From Comamonadaceae bacterium (GTDB lineage Bacteria > Pseudomonadota > Gammaproteobacteria > Burkholderiales > Burkholderiaceae_C), in assembly GCA_947458305.1 (NCBI GenBank), contig CANGZO010000035.1, positions 1 to 13,473 of the forward strand: a stretch of 13,473 nt of DNA, given 5' to 3'. Position numbers and translations under genes: made by a program. Below are positions 6,307-12,896 of this stretch, in pieces; the first letter of the stretch is position 1, and each line of letters opens with the position of its first letter. The notes under the pieces were generated by a model. The model was not told the DNA's origin. It saw only the letters and a program-made list of their open reading frames with translations, and did not search any database.

Positions 6307-6810
6307 TCAAAACGGGGGCTTGGTCACCTGAGCGCATGTGCCCGTGATGAGAGTGACCACCTGGCCATCTGACAGGGTCAAGGTTTGCACAAAACGGCCT
6401 GTTTTACGGTCAATCACAAACTCTTCACCGGCAATCATGACCCCAAAGCGCTGGAACATGGCAGGGCGTGTGACTTTGAGCCGTGTGCCCATGGTCTGAA
6501 GCGTGCCTGAACGGCTCTCGGAGATGGCAATCTTGCCTTGGTACCAACCTGAGTTTTTCTCAAAGTCAATTTGCGCCATGGTGATGCGCGAGGGCTCCTT
6601 ATCGGTGATGCCCAATTTGAGTTGGCCATTGAGGTCAAGCTCGAGCTCGCAGATCAAATCCATCACGCCTTTGTTGGCACCCGGTGTCAACGTGGCCATT
6701 TGGCTGTCGGCGGAGGGTCCGCTGGGCTCGCCCATCACATGGACCAAACCCCAAACACCGCCCATGACCAAGGCGCCCACACTGGCTCCGATCGCGATGA
6801 ATTTCAGCAT
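6307..6810 (-). CDS. Membrane-anchored periplasmic protein of unknown function
   Basis: 167 residues, not recognised as a named family. The N-terminus (residues 3-25) is a hydrophobic segment rich in Gly and Ala, either a signal anchor or an uncleaved signal. The rest is soluble and beta-rich in appearance, with two cysteines (C54 in DLICELELDLNG, C159 in LITGTC) that could form a disulfide in the periplasm. Residues 128-150 (GEEFVIDRKTGRFVQTLTLSDG) look like a small beta-barrel or lipocalin-like strand pattern, but I would not name a fold. The start at 6810 is backed by AAAGG (6818-6822) seven bases upstream. It follows motB after 82 bases on the same strand and may be cotranscribed with the motor genes. 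Confidence 0.7.
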   Translation of the reverse strand: MLKFIAIGASVGALVMGGVWGLVHVMGEPSGPSADSQMATLTPGANKGVMDLICELELDLNGQLKLGITDKEPSRITMAQIDFEKNSGWYQGKIAISESRSGTLQTMGTRLKVTRPAMFQRFGVMIAGEEFVIDRKTGRFVQTLTLSDGQVVTLITGTCAQVTKPPF

Positions 6811-6892
6811 GAACTAACCTTTCGCTTGAACTGCATGGTGTTCACTGTACTCCAATCGATGTGGACAGCACTGGACGCAAGCCAACACAGGA

Positions 6893-7882
6893 TCATTGAT
6901 TGAGCACCGTGATGCTGACGCGGCGGTTTCGGGGATCGGCCGGGTTGTCAGGCACCTTGGGGTTGGTGTCGGCCACACCCTCAATGCGTGAGAAACGGTT
7001 GGCGTTGATGCCTTGGCCTTGCATGAACTGACGCGTCGCGTCGGCCCGCTCGGTCGACAAGGTCCAGTTGTTGCGCATGCTGTCGGGCGCGAACCCGAGG
7101 CTGTCGGTGTGGCCGCGAATGGCCAATTTGTTGGGCAAGGGTTGGAGTGATTTGGCGACCTCGGACATGAGTGCTGCCGCTTTGCCACCCATGTTGGCCG
7201 TACCCGACGCGTACATGGCGAAATCTGCTTTGTCGATGACTTCGATGCGCAGGCCATCTTTTTCGCGGGTGATGCTGACCTGGTCTTTGATGTTGTCAAA
7301 CTGCTTGCTCTCGGACAATTTTTGCTTGATGTCCTTTTCCAACTTTTCGAAATTTTCTTTGTCTTGTTTTTGGCTGGGCGTGCCAGCGCCTTGATTGCCC
7401 GGATCTTGATCAGACGGGCCGTCCTTGTTGTTTTCTTCTTTGGACGAACCAAAGCTTTCAGCGGGGCCGCCTTGCGCTTGTGGGGTCAGGCGCTCGAGCA
7501 TGGCTGTTTGTTTGGCAGTGAACGGAAAGCCGTCGGTGTCGATGATGGACTTACCACCAAACAAGCCGTTGGAGCCGGCCATTTCGCCAAACACGATTTG
7601 GCTGTGAGAGGCAGGCCGGAAATAGTCGGCCACGCTTTTGCGTTTGTCTTCGTTGCTGGCACCCAGCAGCCACATCAACAAGAAAAAGGCCATCATGGCC
7701 GTCATCATGTCGGCCAGGGCAATTTTCCAGGCGCCGCCATGTGCGCCGGCATGACCGTCTTCGACGATGATTTTGCGGATGATCGGCCGCATGGCCTCCG
7801 CTGCAGCCGCCGCTTCGGCAGCAGCGGCCGCAGCCGCGGCTTCGTTGGCCTTGGCATCGGCTGGTGGTTTTTCTTCGGCCAT
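6893..7882 (-). CDS. motB: Flagellar motor stator protein MotB
   Basis: MotB pairs with MotA to form the ion-conducting stator and anchors it to peptidoglycan. The 329-residue protein has a cytoplasmic N-terminus with an unusual Ala-rich stretch (residues 13-30). The single transmembrane helix follows, with LADMMTAMMAFFLLMWLL (56-73), where Asp58 is the ion-binding residue. Then come a plug/linker region rich in Gln, Lys and Asp, and an OmpA-like peptidoglycan-binding domain (about 190-329) with AIRGHTDSLGF and ERADATRQFM and DPRNRRVSITVL signatures. The ATG at 7882 shares one base with the motA stop (TGATG), and GAGG (7889-7892) lies six bases upstream, so translation is coupled to motA. Helix chemistry (FFLLMWLL) is of the general proton-type MotB; ion type is not provable from sequence. 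Confidence 0.97.
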   Translation of the reverse strand: MAEEKPPADAKANEAAAAAAAAEAAAAAEAMRPIIRKIIVEDGHAGAHGGAWKIALADMMTAMMAFFLLMWLLGASNEDKRKSVADYFRPASHSQIVFGEMAGSNGLFGGKSIIDTDGFPFTAKQTAMLERLTPQAQGGPAESFGSSKEENNKDGPSDQDPGNQGAGTPSQKQDKENFEKLEKDIKQKLSESKQFDNIKDQVSITREKDGLRIEVIDKADFAMYASGTANMGGKAAALMSEVAKSLQPLPNKLAIRGHTDSLGFAPDSMRNNWTLSTERADATRQFMQGQGINANRFSRIEGVADTNPKVPDNPADPRNRRVSITVLNQ

Positions 7883-8745
7883 CAACTGCCTCGCATGCCG
7901 TCAAAGACTTCAGAGAAGCTCGGTTGACAGTGGTGGGCCAAACAGGCTCGGGCAGATTCAATGATCAAAGGCTGTGGATAGCCTTTGAGGTTGCCCACGA
8001 TCATTTCGCGGATCACATCGTAGGCCTGAGCGTCTTCGTTGATGATTTGCGTCAGGCGACCAGAGAAGGGCTCGAACATGCCATAGGCCAAAAACACACC
8101 CATCAGGGTACCGACCAAGGCCGAGCCAATCAGGGCGCCCAAAACCGGGGGCGGCTGATCGATCGATCCCATGGTCTTCACCACACCCAACACGCAAGCC
8201 ACAATGCCCAAGGCAGGCAAGCCGCCCGCAATACCGGCCAGCGCACCAGGCGCCAACAGGGCTTCGTGGTGATGGACTTTGATGGCTTTTTTCATCAAAT
8301 CGTCCAAAGCGTCGGCGTCCAAATTACCTTGCGAGATGACCATCAAACGCAGGGGGTCGCAAATCATTTGAACAATGGAATGGTCTTTGGCCAATTTGGG
8401 AAATTCGCCAAAAATTGGGCTGGCGTCTGGGTTTTCCACGTGGGATTCCAAGGCCACGATGCCCTCTTTTTTCATGACGCCTTGCAGTTTGCCGATCAAC
8501 AGCATCAGGGCCAAATAATCGGCTTGGTGCCATTTGGGTCCCTTGATGCAGGTGCCGATACCGGCCATGGCGGCTTTGAAAACAGGAAAGCTGTTGGCCA
8601 CCAGTGAGGCACCAATGGCCGAGCCACCGATGATCAAAAACTCAAAAGGCGCTGCTTTGATGATGGGGGCCATCTTGCCGCCAGCAATCACATAGCCCCC
8701 AAAGACGGCTCCAAAAACAACGGCTAAACCGATAAAGAAAAACAT
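7882..8745 (-). CDS. motA: Flagellar motor stator protein MotA
   Basis: The ion-channel and torque-generating subunit of the stator, in the inner membrane. 287 residues, the usual length. Four membrane segments are visible: residues about 3-21, 33-53, 170-190 and 200-222. The cytoplasmic loop carries the torque charges: relative to E. coli MotA, Arg90 is represented by Lys92 and Glu98 by Glu100 (in GIVALESHVENP), so the charge pattern towards FliG is kept. The channel prolines sit in GGLPALGIVACVLGVV and GMFEPFSG. The start ATG at 8745 has AAGGG five bases upstream. A 60-residue membrane-protein gene lies 15 bases upstream, and motB overlaps the end. Confidence 0.98.
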   Translation of the reverse strand: MFFFIGLAVVFGAVFGGYVIAGGKMAPIIKAAPFEFLIIGGSAIGASLVANSFPVFKAAMAGIGTCIKGPKWHQADYLALMLLIGKLQGVMKKEGIVALESHVENPDASPIFGEFPKLAKDHSIVQMICDPLRLMVISQGNLDADALDDLMKKAIKVHHHEALLAPGALAGIAGGLPALGIVACVLGVVKTMGSIDQPPPVLGALIGSALVGTLMGVFLAYGMFEPFSGRLTQIINEDAQAYDVIREMIVGNLKGYPQPLIIESARACLAHHCQPSFSEVFDGMRGS

Positions 8746-8760
8746 GATGGCCCTTTTGTT

Positions 8761-8943
8761 TTAGACGATGCACCAAACACCGATGCACCAACCCAACGCC
8801 CATTGAAAGAAAAAATCCAGCAAATTACCCAACACCAAGACCGGTAGACCCAAGTAAAGTGCCAACCAAGCCCAACCAGAGGGGGTCAGTCGGAACTTCG
8901 GAATGTCGTGTCCGTTGATGGCGTTCTTGGCTTTGGAAATCAT
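8761..8943 (-). CDS. Small membrane protein heading the motAB operon
   Basis: 60 residues, not recognised. A polar basic N-terminus (about 1-20, with HDIPKFRLTPSG) is followed by two hydrophobic, Trp-rich stretches (AWLALYLGLPVLVLG at 25-39, and FFFQWALGWCIGVWCIV at 44-60), giving one long or two short membrane segments. It ends 15 bases before motA, and the sigma-28-like promoter sits just upstream of it, so it would be the first product of the motor operon. The ribosome site is weak. Codon use and the position between promoter and motA argue for a real gene. A stator-associated or membrane-assembly role is only a guess. Confidence 0.65.
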   Translation of the reverse strand: MISKAKNAINGHDIPKFRLTPSGWAWLALYLGLPVLVLGNLLDFFFQWALGWCIGVWCIV

Positions 8944-8970
8944 CGTGCTTCAAGGCGATTCGACACGTAT

Positions 8971-8997
8971 AAATCGACAAAAGTCGAACGTTCTTGA
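8971..8997 (-). promoter_or_regulatory. Sigma-28 (FliA)-like promoter of the motor operon
   Basis: On the - strand TCAA is followed by 15 bases and GTCGATTT. The enterobacterial FliA consensus is TAAA-N15-GCCGATAA: 3 of 4 and 5 of 8 bases match at the ideal spacing. It lies 28 bases before the start of the 60-residue gene and motAB, which are class-III genes in many bacteria. Its -10 overlaps an inverted repeat TCGAC-TTTT-GTCGA (8974-8987). Confidence 0.5.
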
Positions 8998-9023
8998 GTT
9001 AATTTAAAAAATTTGCCTATTAT
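8994..9023 (+). promoter_or_regulatory. Possible sigma-70 promoter of the FemAB-like gene
   Basis: TTGAGT (8994-8999), an 18-base spacer and TATTAT (9018-9023) resemble a vegetative promoter. The start point would be at about 9030, on the ATG itself, and no ribosome site is seen before that ATG. It overlaps the -35 of the opposing sigma-28-like promoter, so the two could interfere. Confidence 0.4.
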
Positions 9024-9029
9024 GACAAT

Positions 9030-9956
9030 ATGAACATTGACTGGAAGTTTGCGTCTGCCGAGATTTGGGCCCAATTCCACCATGAACATCGGGGCTCTTT
9101 GCAGCAGTCTTGGGCCTATGGCGAGGCCTTGATGTCGTTGGGCATACGGGTCGAGCGTGCGGTGTTTTGGGATGAGGGCCGCTTGGTGGGCATGGCCCAA
9201 TTCATGTGCCGACGGTTTCTGGGTTATGTGTCCATGGCCTCTTGCACGCGTGGGCCTGTGTGGCATCCCGATGTGACGCCGGTGCAGCGGGCACAGATTT
9301 ACAAGTTGCTCAAGCGGTCTTTGCCATTGGCCCCTTTGCGGGTCATGCTGATCTCGCCGGATGAGACGGCTGCGCAGTTGTCCCCCGAGGCACTGAAAGG
9401 CTTCTCGCGTGTCATGACCGGCTATGCCACGGCCTACTTGGATCTGAGCTTGCCGATGGAGGTTTTGAAGTCCAACATGGACGGCAAGTGGCGCAACCGG
9501 CTCAACAAGGTGTTGACCCACGACAAACTCCAGGTCCATGCGCTGCCGAGTTTGAAGCGTTGCACTTGGCTCTTGGGCAAAGAGGCTGACCAGCGGGAAG
9601 CGCGCCAGTTTCATGGGCTGCCGACCGACTTCGTGCCCGCTTACATTGACCAATGCACCAGCCTCCAACAAGCCTTTGTGGTGGTGTATGCCGAACTGGG
9701 CAAAGAGTCTGTGGCGGGCATGCTTTTTTTGATCCATGGACAAGTGGCCAGTTACCATATGGGATGGGCTGACGACCAAGGCCGTGCTTTGAATGCGCAC
9801 AACGCGCTGCTTTGGAAAGCCATGGCTTATCTCAAAGCGCAGGGCGTCAGCCGATTGGATTTGGGCGGTGTCAACACCCATGACTTGCCCGGTATTTCGC
9901 GTTTTAAATTGGGCGCGGGGGGACATGTGGTGAACCTTGCTGGAACTTTTTTTTGA
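9030..9956 (+). CDS. FemAB-like GNAT-fold transferase
   Basis: A 308-residue cytoplasmic protein of the FemAB/peptidoglycan-bridge or BioF2-like acetyltransferase group. Signatures: an N-terminal LQQSWAYGEALMSLG (24-38) typical of the first GNAT-like half, KWRNRLNKV (153-161) as in Fem proteins, and the second-half motif from AHNALLWKAMAYLKAQG through RLDLGGVNTHDLPGISRFKLGAGG (256-298). Members transfer an amino acid from aminoacyl-tRNA or an acyl group from CoA to a cell-envelope precursor; which one applies here cannot be told. The start at 9030 is kept because the conserved domain begins within 25 residues and the next Met (35) would cut it. It is followed within 8 bases by an exported protein gene, and sits among flagellar genes without being a known flagellar part. 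Confidence 0.78.
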   Translation: MNIDWKFASAEIWAQFHHEHRGSLQQSWAYGEALMSLGIRVERAVFWDEGRLVGMAQFMCRRFLGYVSMASCTRGPVWHPDVTPVQRAQIYKLLKRSLPLAPLRVMLISPDETAAQLSPEALKGFSRVMTGYATAYLDLSLPMEVLKSNMDGKWRNRLNKVLTHDKLQVHALPSLKRCTWLLGKEADQREARQFHGLPTDFVPAYIDQCTSLQQAFVVVYAELGKESVAGMLFLIHGQVASYHMGWADDQGRALNAHNALLWKAMAYLKAQGVSRLDLGGVNTHDLPGISRFKLGAGGHVVNLAGTFF

Positions 9957-9964
9957 GACGGAAC

Positions 9965-10375
9965 ATGAACACATTGGGCTTTTCAAAAAGATCACCCATT
10001 CGAATAGCTTGGATGGCCTTGTTGACCTTGTCGGCTCTGGGACCACAGGCGGCCATGGCCTGGACGCGCATTGGTGAAACCCCAGAGGTGGCTCTTTTTG
10101 TCAACCGCAACAGCATTGAAAAAGCCGACCGAATTCGCAAAGTGTGGGAGATGCAAGACCTGAAAACGGCAGATCCCGATGGCGTCAGATCTCGTCGCTA
10201 CCTGAACGAATACGACTGCGAATACAAAATGCACCGCGTGGGTCAAATGACCAGTTATTCGGGCCCCAAGATGACGGGTCAGGTGGTGGCCACGGTCAAT
10301 GAAATGGGTTATTGGCGAAAGATTCCACCCGATGGCGTCTTTGTTTTGACGTACATCGCCGTGTGTATTCAGTGA
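9965..10375 (+). CDS. Surface-adhesin-E-like exported protein
   Basis: 136 residues with a signal sequence (hydrophobic 13-30, cleavage near AMA-W at 32). The mature part follows the surface-adhesin E pattern: WTRIGETPEVALFVNRNSIEK (33-53), a KVWEMQDLK strand, YLNEYDCEYKMHRV (79-92), a YSGPKMTG turn, then IPPDGVFVLTYIAVC near the end. Two cysteines (C85, C134) are at the positions that form a disulfide in this family. In Haemophilus the founding member binds host matrix; in environmental beta-proteobacteria such small proteins are common and mostly uncharacterised, so adhesion is not implied. ATG 9965 is preferred over TTG 9953, which would overlap the upstream stop and spoil the signal peptide. 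Confidence 0.75.
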   Translation: MNTLGFSKRSPIRIAWMALLTLSALGPQAAMAWTRIGETPEVALFVNRNSIEKADRIRKVWEMQDLKTADPDGVRSRRYLNEYDCEYKMHRVGQMTSYSGPKMTGQVVATVNEMGYWRKIPPDGVFVLTYIAVCIQ

Positions 10376-10399
10376 AGCATCCGCCCCATTTTTCATGGT

Positions 10400-11350
10400 T
10401 TATTTGGCCCCAGTAGAGCTGTTTTGAGGGCCTGCCGCTGGGGTTGAATCGGCAGGCTTGGGCGGTGCAACGCGCGGAAACTGCACCGCTTTTTCACGCG
10501 ATTGTGTGCTGTTGTTTTTCTGCAGAGTCTCCAGGTAGCGCTCTTTTTGCAAAGTCACCAGGGCTTCGACCTCGCGGTTCAATTTGTCGACGTTGCCCAC
10601 GGCACCTTTCAAAGCCTTGACCTCGGTGCCCAGCGCTTGCACTGCTCCGGCTTGGGTCTGCAATTTGCTGTTGATGCCTTGCACTTGTTTGAGCAAGTTG
10701 TCGCTGGTGGCCGCCACTTGTTTGGCGGTTTCACCGGGTACACCTTGAACCATGGTTTCAGACTTCTTCAGGGCTTCGTTGATGCGCGTTTCCAGTTGCC
10801 CCTGGGTTTTGGCCTGCTCAAGTTGTTGAGCGGTGAGCGACTCGATGCTTTTGTTGATCACATCCAGCGATTCCAGTCCGGCATTGAGGTCCACCACCCG
10901 CTTGCCGACGGCCAGCATCATGCTGTCGAGTTGGTTGATGCGGCTGTTCATGCGAACGCCCATGGTCAAAAAGAAAATCAGGCAGATGATCAGCAAGCCG
11001 CCCGTGGCACCCAAAAGAATCAAGGCTTTTTTGTGGCCGGTTTCGGTCAATGCCCTGAATTCGCCCGTGGCGGCGTGCATGTCGCGGCTGGCCGCGGCAG
11101 CGGCGGTGGCCGACTTGGTTGCGATGTGGGCCGAATCGAGCACCACCTGAGCCAGTGCTTGGTACTGCTGGTAAGCCCGTTCATCCACGGCGCTGGCTGT
11201 TTTTTCTGTGGCACCCGTCGCCGCCTCAGCCTTTGGAGCTGCTTTGGCAGCGGGCGCAGCGGGTTTGCCCTCTTGCACAGCCTCTGTAGGCTCGGTGATC
11301 GGGGCTTCCACCAAAACGGGCTCAGTGGGGGTGAAGTTGGCTTCGCTCAT
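10400..11350 (-). CDS. Single-pass coiled-coil membrane protein, flhB operon
   Basis: 316 residues, family not recognised. Layout: an Ala/Pro/Glu-rich disordered cytoplasmic segment (1-55), an Ala-rich helix (57-105), one transmembrane helix ALILLGATGGLLIICLIFFLTM (109-130), a long helical coiled-coil (about 132-280) with heptad-like Leu/Val repeats (LDVINKSIESLTAQQLEQAK, LNREVEALVTLQKERYLETLQK), and a Pro-rich tail. This is the shape of a membrane-tethered periplasmic stalk or of a chemoreceptor-like helical bundle without a ligand domain. The start at 11350 has GAGGAG (11358-11363) seven bases upstream and overlaps the stop of the gene before it (ATGA). It is the last gene of the flhB series, ending 25 bases from the convergent adhesin-like gene. 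Confidence 0.75.
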   Translation of the reverse strand: MSEANFTPTEPVLVEAPITEPTEAVQEGKPAAPAAKAAPKAEAATGATEKTASAVDERAYQQYQALAQVVLDSAHIATKSATAAAAASRDMHAATGEFRALTETGHKKALILLGATGGLLIICLIFFLTMGVRMNSRINQLDSMMLAVGKRVVDLNAGLESLDVINKSIESLTAQQLEQAKTQGQLETRINEALKKSETMVQGVPGETAKQVAATSDNLLKQVQGINSKLQTQAGAVQALGTEVKALKGAVGNVDKLNREVEALVTLQKERYLETLQKNNSTQSREKAVQFPRVAPPKPADSTPAAGPQNSSTGAK

Positions 11351-11874
11351 GGCGTGGCTCCTCGCAGGGTTCGGGTGGTGGGAAGACGCTGAAGTTGTTC
11401 TGACAACTGGGCGTTGAGGGCTTGAAGTTCTTCAATGCGGGCTTTGACCGGGCTGTCTTGTTCCCAAACCGGCAGGACGGGCGCCACTGGCAAAGCGGCT
11501 TCCATCGGCGCAGGGGTCTTGTCGGGACTGGTTTTTCGGGGTTTTCGGGTCGCAGTTTTGAGCGCAGGTTTGGCTTTTCGCTTGGCCTGGGGCTTGGTCG
11601 GTTTGTCGGCCAGAGGGGCTTGGGGTGCCTTGGTCTGCGTGAGCGGTTCGGTGGCCTCAAGTGCCTTGGGTGCCTTTGCTTTGCGAGGCTTGGCCGCTTT
11701 GACTGCAGGGGCCAGTTGGGTGTTCATCAACGGCTCAGGCGTATCAGGCGAAGCCGTTTTTTTGCTCGTTGATTTTCTTTGGGCAACGTTTGAGCCTTCG
11801 GTCACTTGGACGGCGTGGGGTTTGTCGCTGCGAATAAGGGTTTGTTTTTTCATGGTGTGCGCAGGCCTTGTCAT
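11347..11874 (-). CDS. Very basic Lys/Pro/Ala-rich protein, flhB operon
   Basis: 175 residues, not recognised. Residues about 30-125 are low complexity, dominated by Lys, Pro, Ala, Thr and Arg in short repeats (such as KAAKPRKAKAPKA and KPQAKRKAKPALK), resembling histone H1-like tails or a charged linker. The C-terminus (about 135-168) contains a short amphipathic heptad, VKARIEELQALNAQLSEQLQRL, a likely coiled-coil or oligomerisation helix. No signal sequence. It could bind nucleic acid, acidic membrane surfaces or the neighbouring proteins. The ATG at 11874 overlaps the previous stop (ATGA at 11871-11874), favouring it over ATG 11853. Its stop overlaps the next start, also by ATGA. Low-complexity genes can be spurious, but both tight couplings argue for a real product. 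Confidence 0.68.
   Translation of the reverse strand: MTRPAHTMKKQTLIRSDKPHAVQVTEGSNVAQRKSTSKKTASPDTPEPLMNTQLAPAVKAAKPRKAKAPKALEATEPLTQTKAPQAPLADKPTKPQAKRKAKPALKTATRKPRKTSPDKTPAPMEAALPVAPVLPVWEQDSPVKARIEELQALNAQLSEQLQRLPTTRTLRGATP
11358..11363 (-). promoter_or_regulatory. Strong ribosome binding site of the coiled-coil gene
   Basis: GAGGAG seven bases before ATG 11350. It is inside the end of the basic-protein gene. The coiled-coil protein therefore has its own good initiation site besides the ATGA coupling, which suggests it may be made in excess over its upstream partners. Confidence 0.7.
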
Positions 11875-12896
11875 CGAGGAGTGGCCGGTGTGGGCGAACC
11901 GGATGTGGGCGGGGCAGGGCTTTCAGCCGGTTTGTCGGATGGTGCCAAATCGCTTGCTGGTACGGGCTGGGCTGGTGCGGTCACTGTGGTTTTGACGTTG
12001 GGGTTGGCTTTGCGTTGGCCAATGCCAAATGCCTCAGGCTGAATCCACAGCATGACCAGTGCTGCCGCCGCCAAAATAGCGCCCAACGCCAAGCCCAATT
12101 TCAAGTGTTTGCGGTTCAGTTGAGCGATGGCTTGGCGAGAGGATTGGATGGCGGTCAGGCCATGTTGGTAGAAGCCATCCAAGCGTGAACGGGTTGTCGA
12201 CTTGGGTGTCTTAGGAGATGCCGCAGCCTGCTTGATGGGTGCAGAGGGTGCGAAATCGTCGGGTGTCATGCTGCTGGGTGAGGCCGCGTCAGACCACTGA
12301 CTGGCTTGGATGCGCCTGAGAAGTTGTTGAACAGGGGCGATCCGCCCCTCAGCCCGTGCCAATTCGAGTGCGGCCTGGCTTTGCTCGGGGTTGGGGGCCT
12401 CAATTTCCCAGCGCAATATTTTGCGGCCAAAAGAAGCCAAGCTGTGGTGTGACCCACGTGCACCCGTCATCAGCAAAATGGCCCGAATGTTGGCGCCTGG
12501 AAAGTTTTGGATGAGCCGAGCCAGAAGCTGAATCTCGGTGTCGGGCAGCGCTTGTGCGTCATGCACCACCCAAATTTGGGCCTGACTCGAGGCTTCTGGG
12601 GTTTGCGTGGCCTGCGCCACGGACTGGCGAGCCAATGCGTCGTTGAAGCGTGCCAGCAGGGCGTCCGCATTGGTGGGAAAGTAGACCTCAATGCTGTGCT
12701 CTGGCGCTTGTTGCCTCAGCCGAGCCAGCAATAGCCCCACATAGTGGTCGATCAGGGCTTCGTGTTCGCATTGCAAGGCCAAGCTCAGGCCTTCTCTGGC
12801 GATGGCGTTGGTGCAACCGTCGATGCGCATGCGGTCGGCCGATCGAAAAACGAAATCGTTCAACGGCGTGGCAGCGGGTGTGATGGGGATGTTCAT
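11871..12896 (-). CDS. Membrane protein with Walker-A-less P-loop-like domain, flhB operon
   Basis: 341 residues. The N-terminal 200 resemble a degenerate AAA/ExeA-DamX-like NTPase domain. Residues 109-120 (WVVHDAQALPDT) sit where Walker B occurs, followed by LLARLIQNFPGANIRAILLMTG, the strand-helix-strand run of such ATPases. However, no GxxxxGK[ST] is present in the expected upstream region (about residues 30-60). It is therefore probably not an active ATPase. After a Ser/Pro linker comes a helix and one transmembrane segment LKLGLALGAILAAAALVMLWI (265-285), then a Pro/Ala-rich tail, presumably periplasmic, without a recognisable SPOR domain. The start overlaps the flhB stop (ATGA at 12893-12896) and its stop overlaps the next start in the same way. 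A structural or landmark role near the flagellar export gate is inferred. Confidence 0.75.
   Translation of the reverse strand: MNIPITPAATPLNDFVFRSADRMRIDGCTNAIAREGLSLALQCEHEALIDHYVGLLLARLRQQAPEHSIEVYFPTNADALLARFNDALARQSVAQATQTPEASSQAQIWVVHDAQALPDTEIQLLARLIQNFPGANIRAILLMTGARGSHHSLASFGRKILRWEIEAPNPEQSQAALELARAEGRIAPVQQLLRRIQASQWSDAASPSSMTPDDFAPSAPIKQAAASPKTPKSTTRSRLDGFYQHGLTAIQSSRQAIAQLNRKHLKLGLALGAILAAAALVMLWIQPEAFGIGQRKANPNVKTTVTAPAQPVPASDLAPSDKPAESPAPPTSGSPTPATPR

Noticed and set aside
7882..8745. Suspected loss of MotA torque charges
   Set aside because: Aligning by the LE in VALESHVENP shows Lys at the Arg90 position and Glu at the Glu98 position, so the charges are kept.
8940..10046. 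Long open frame on the - strand opposite the FemAB-like gene
   Set aside because: Its residue composition is that of an antisense shadow (His, Arg, Gln, Pro rich), while the + strand frame has a clear family match over its whole length.
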